From: Roseomonas sp.
GTDB taxonomy: Bacteria > Pseudomonadota > Alphaproteobacteria > Acetobacterales > Acetobacteraceae
DNA length: 6,024 nucleotides
Assembly: GCA_020249415.1 (NCBI GenBank)
Contig: JADCFR010000122.1
Coordinates: forward strand, 1-6,024
Direction of reading: 5' to 3'
Position 1 is the stretch's first letter, and every line of letters begins with the position of its first letter. The notes under the pieces are model-generated. The model searched no databases. It was not told where the DNA came from and worked only from the letters and a program-made list of their open reading frames with translations. Shown in pieces: positions 5,003 through 6,024 of the stretch. The position numbers were made by a program, and so were the translations under genes.

Positions 5003-6024
5003 GCGCCATGATCGCGCCGGCAGATGAGGCCGGCATCATCGCCGCAGTGCAGGCAGCGCGCGCGTCGGGTGAACCGCTGGCGATTGAAGGCCAGGGTTCC
5101 AAGCGCGGCATGCTGCGCCCGGTGCAGGCCGCGCGCAGCCTTTCCACAAGAGCCCTGACGGGGGTGACGCTTTATCGCCCGGCGGAGCTGATCATCAGCG
5201 CGCGCGCCGGCACGCCACTCGCCGAAATAGAGGCTGTTTTGGCGGAAAAGGGACAGCATTTGATTGCCGAAGCGCCCTATTTGAATGGCGCATTCGGCAC
5301 CTCGGCGCCGCCGAGCATTGGTGGCGTGGTGGCGGCCAATCTTTCCGGGCCGCGACGCATCGCCTGGGGTGCCACGCGCGACCATGTGATGGGGCTGCGC
5401 TTCATCAATGGCGCGGGTGAGGCCATTCGTTCCGGGGGGCGTGTGCTCAAGAACGTGACCGGGCTTGATTTGTGCAAGCTATTGTCCGGGTCTTACGGCA
5501 CGCTGGGCGTCATCACTGAGGTGACGCTGAAGGTGCTGCCCGCGCCCGAGACCAGCGCGACGCTGATCATCCAAACGCCCGATCTTGTCAGCGCCGTGGC
5601 AACACTTTCCACCGGGCTTGGCAGCCCCTTCGGGGTCTCCGCGGCAGCGGCGCTACCCGCAAGGGATCATGTGGTCGCGGCGCTGCGGCTTGAGGATTTC
5701 GCGGCTTCAGTGACTTATCGTATGGAAAAGCTGCGGGTGATGCTCGATCATTTTGGTGCGCAACTTGTGCTGGAAGATGCTGAAAGCCGCGCCTTCTGGC
5801 AGGGTGTGCGGGAAGTGGTACCGCTGAACACCAGCGCGGATGAGGCGCTTTGGCGGGTTTCGGTGCGCCCCTCCGCAGGGCCGCGCATTGCTGCGGCGGC
5901 AGACGCGATTGGTGGTCGCGTGTTGCTCGATTGGGGCGGTGGCCTGGTCTGGATTGCCGCAGCGCCAGGCATTGCCCATCATGCCGCGATCAGTGCGGCG
6001 GCAGCGGCAGAAGGCGGGGTCGCC
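4999..6024 (+). CDS. glcE: Glycolate oxidase subunit GlcE (3' end beyond window)
   Basis: Second FAD-binding subunit of glycolate oxidase; 342 codons are open to the right edge with no stop. E. coli GlcE is about 350 residues, so little is probably missing. It carries a half PCMH fold: EGQGSKRG (30-37) corresponds to the flavin pyrophosphate loop. GGVVAANLSGPRRIAWGATRD lies at about 109-129 and SGGRVLKNVTGLDLCKL at 145-161. LSGSYGTLGVITEVTLKVLP (162-181) closes the FAD domain. The rest is the poorly conserved C-terminal part that replaces the full oxidase cap. The ATG at 4999 overlaps the glcD stop (ATGA), implying translational coupling and matched amounts of GlcD and GlcE. A second in-frame ATG at 5008 is possible. 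glcF, the iron-sulfur subunit that passes electrons on, is expected just downstream but cannot be seen. Confidence 0.93.
   Translation, partial: MSAMIAPADEAGIIAAVQAARASGEPLAIEGQGSKRGMLRPVQAARSLSTRALTGVTLYRPAELIISARAGTPLAEIEAVLAEKGQHLIAEAPYLNGAFGTSAPPSIGGVVAANLSGPRRIAWGATRDHVMGLRFINGAGEAIRSGGRVLKNVTGLDLCKLLSGSYGTLGVITEVTLKVLPAPETSATLIIQTPDLVSAVATLSTGLGSPFGVSAAAALPARDHVVAALRLEDFAASVTYRMEKLRVMLDHFGAQLVLEDAESRAFWQGVREVVPLNTSADEALWRVSVRPSAGPRIAAAADAIGGRVLLDWGGGLVWIAAAPGIAHHAAISAAAAAEGGVA

Noticed and set aside
1..6024. CRISPR array, tRNA, rRNA, prophage or toxin-antitoxin system
   Set aside because: No regularly spaced repeats, no tRNA-like cloverleaf or rRNA stretch, and no phage or toxin-antitoxin family motif was seen on either strand.

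Overview
The window is high-GC, chromosomal-looking DNA with closely packed genes. Gene content, codon use and the style of its intergenic repeats suggest an alphaproteobacterium, possibly of the Rhodospirillales/Acetobacteraceae. This placement is inferred from general impression and was not tested by a search. It holds five protein genes, two of them cut by the window edges. I see no RNA gene, CRISPR array or transposase.

Layout: (1) 1-518, minus strand: N-terminal half of a patatin-like acyl hydrolase with an oxyanion-hole glycine loop and a GTSAG nucleophile elbow. (2) 519-774: divergent upstream region, holding a short inverted repeat and a helically phased direct repeat. (3) 775-1872, plus strand: an AraC-family regulator with an N-terminal sensor region and two C-terminal helix-turn-helix motifs. 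(4) 1873-2105: convergent gap packed with secondary structure. Its core, 1958-2108, is a composite element: 19-bp terminal inverted repeats (one mismatch) enclose two mutually related hairpins. (5) 2106-3437, minus strand: a type II (non-proton-pumping) NADH:quinone dehydrogenase. (6) 3438-3553: short divergent promoter region. (7) 3554-5002, plus strand: glcD. (8) From 4999 past the right edge: glcE, translationally coupled to glcD by an ATGA overlap; glcF is expected next.

Functionally, the right half is respiratory. GlcD and GlcE are the flavin subunits of glycolate oxidase, which makes glyoxylate and passes electrons onward. The divergent NDH-2 moves electrons from NADH to quinone without pumping protons. 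Both would feed the same quinone pool, and their start codons are only about 116 bp apart, so joint control is possible but unproven. In the left half, the AraC regulator is the natural candidate to control the divergent patatin gene, itself, or both.

The genes belong to well-known families. The least explained feature is the structured element at 1958-2108. I read it as a dispersed, mobile-derived or RNA-folding intergenic repeat. Only a genome-wide copy search can settle that.
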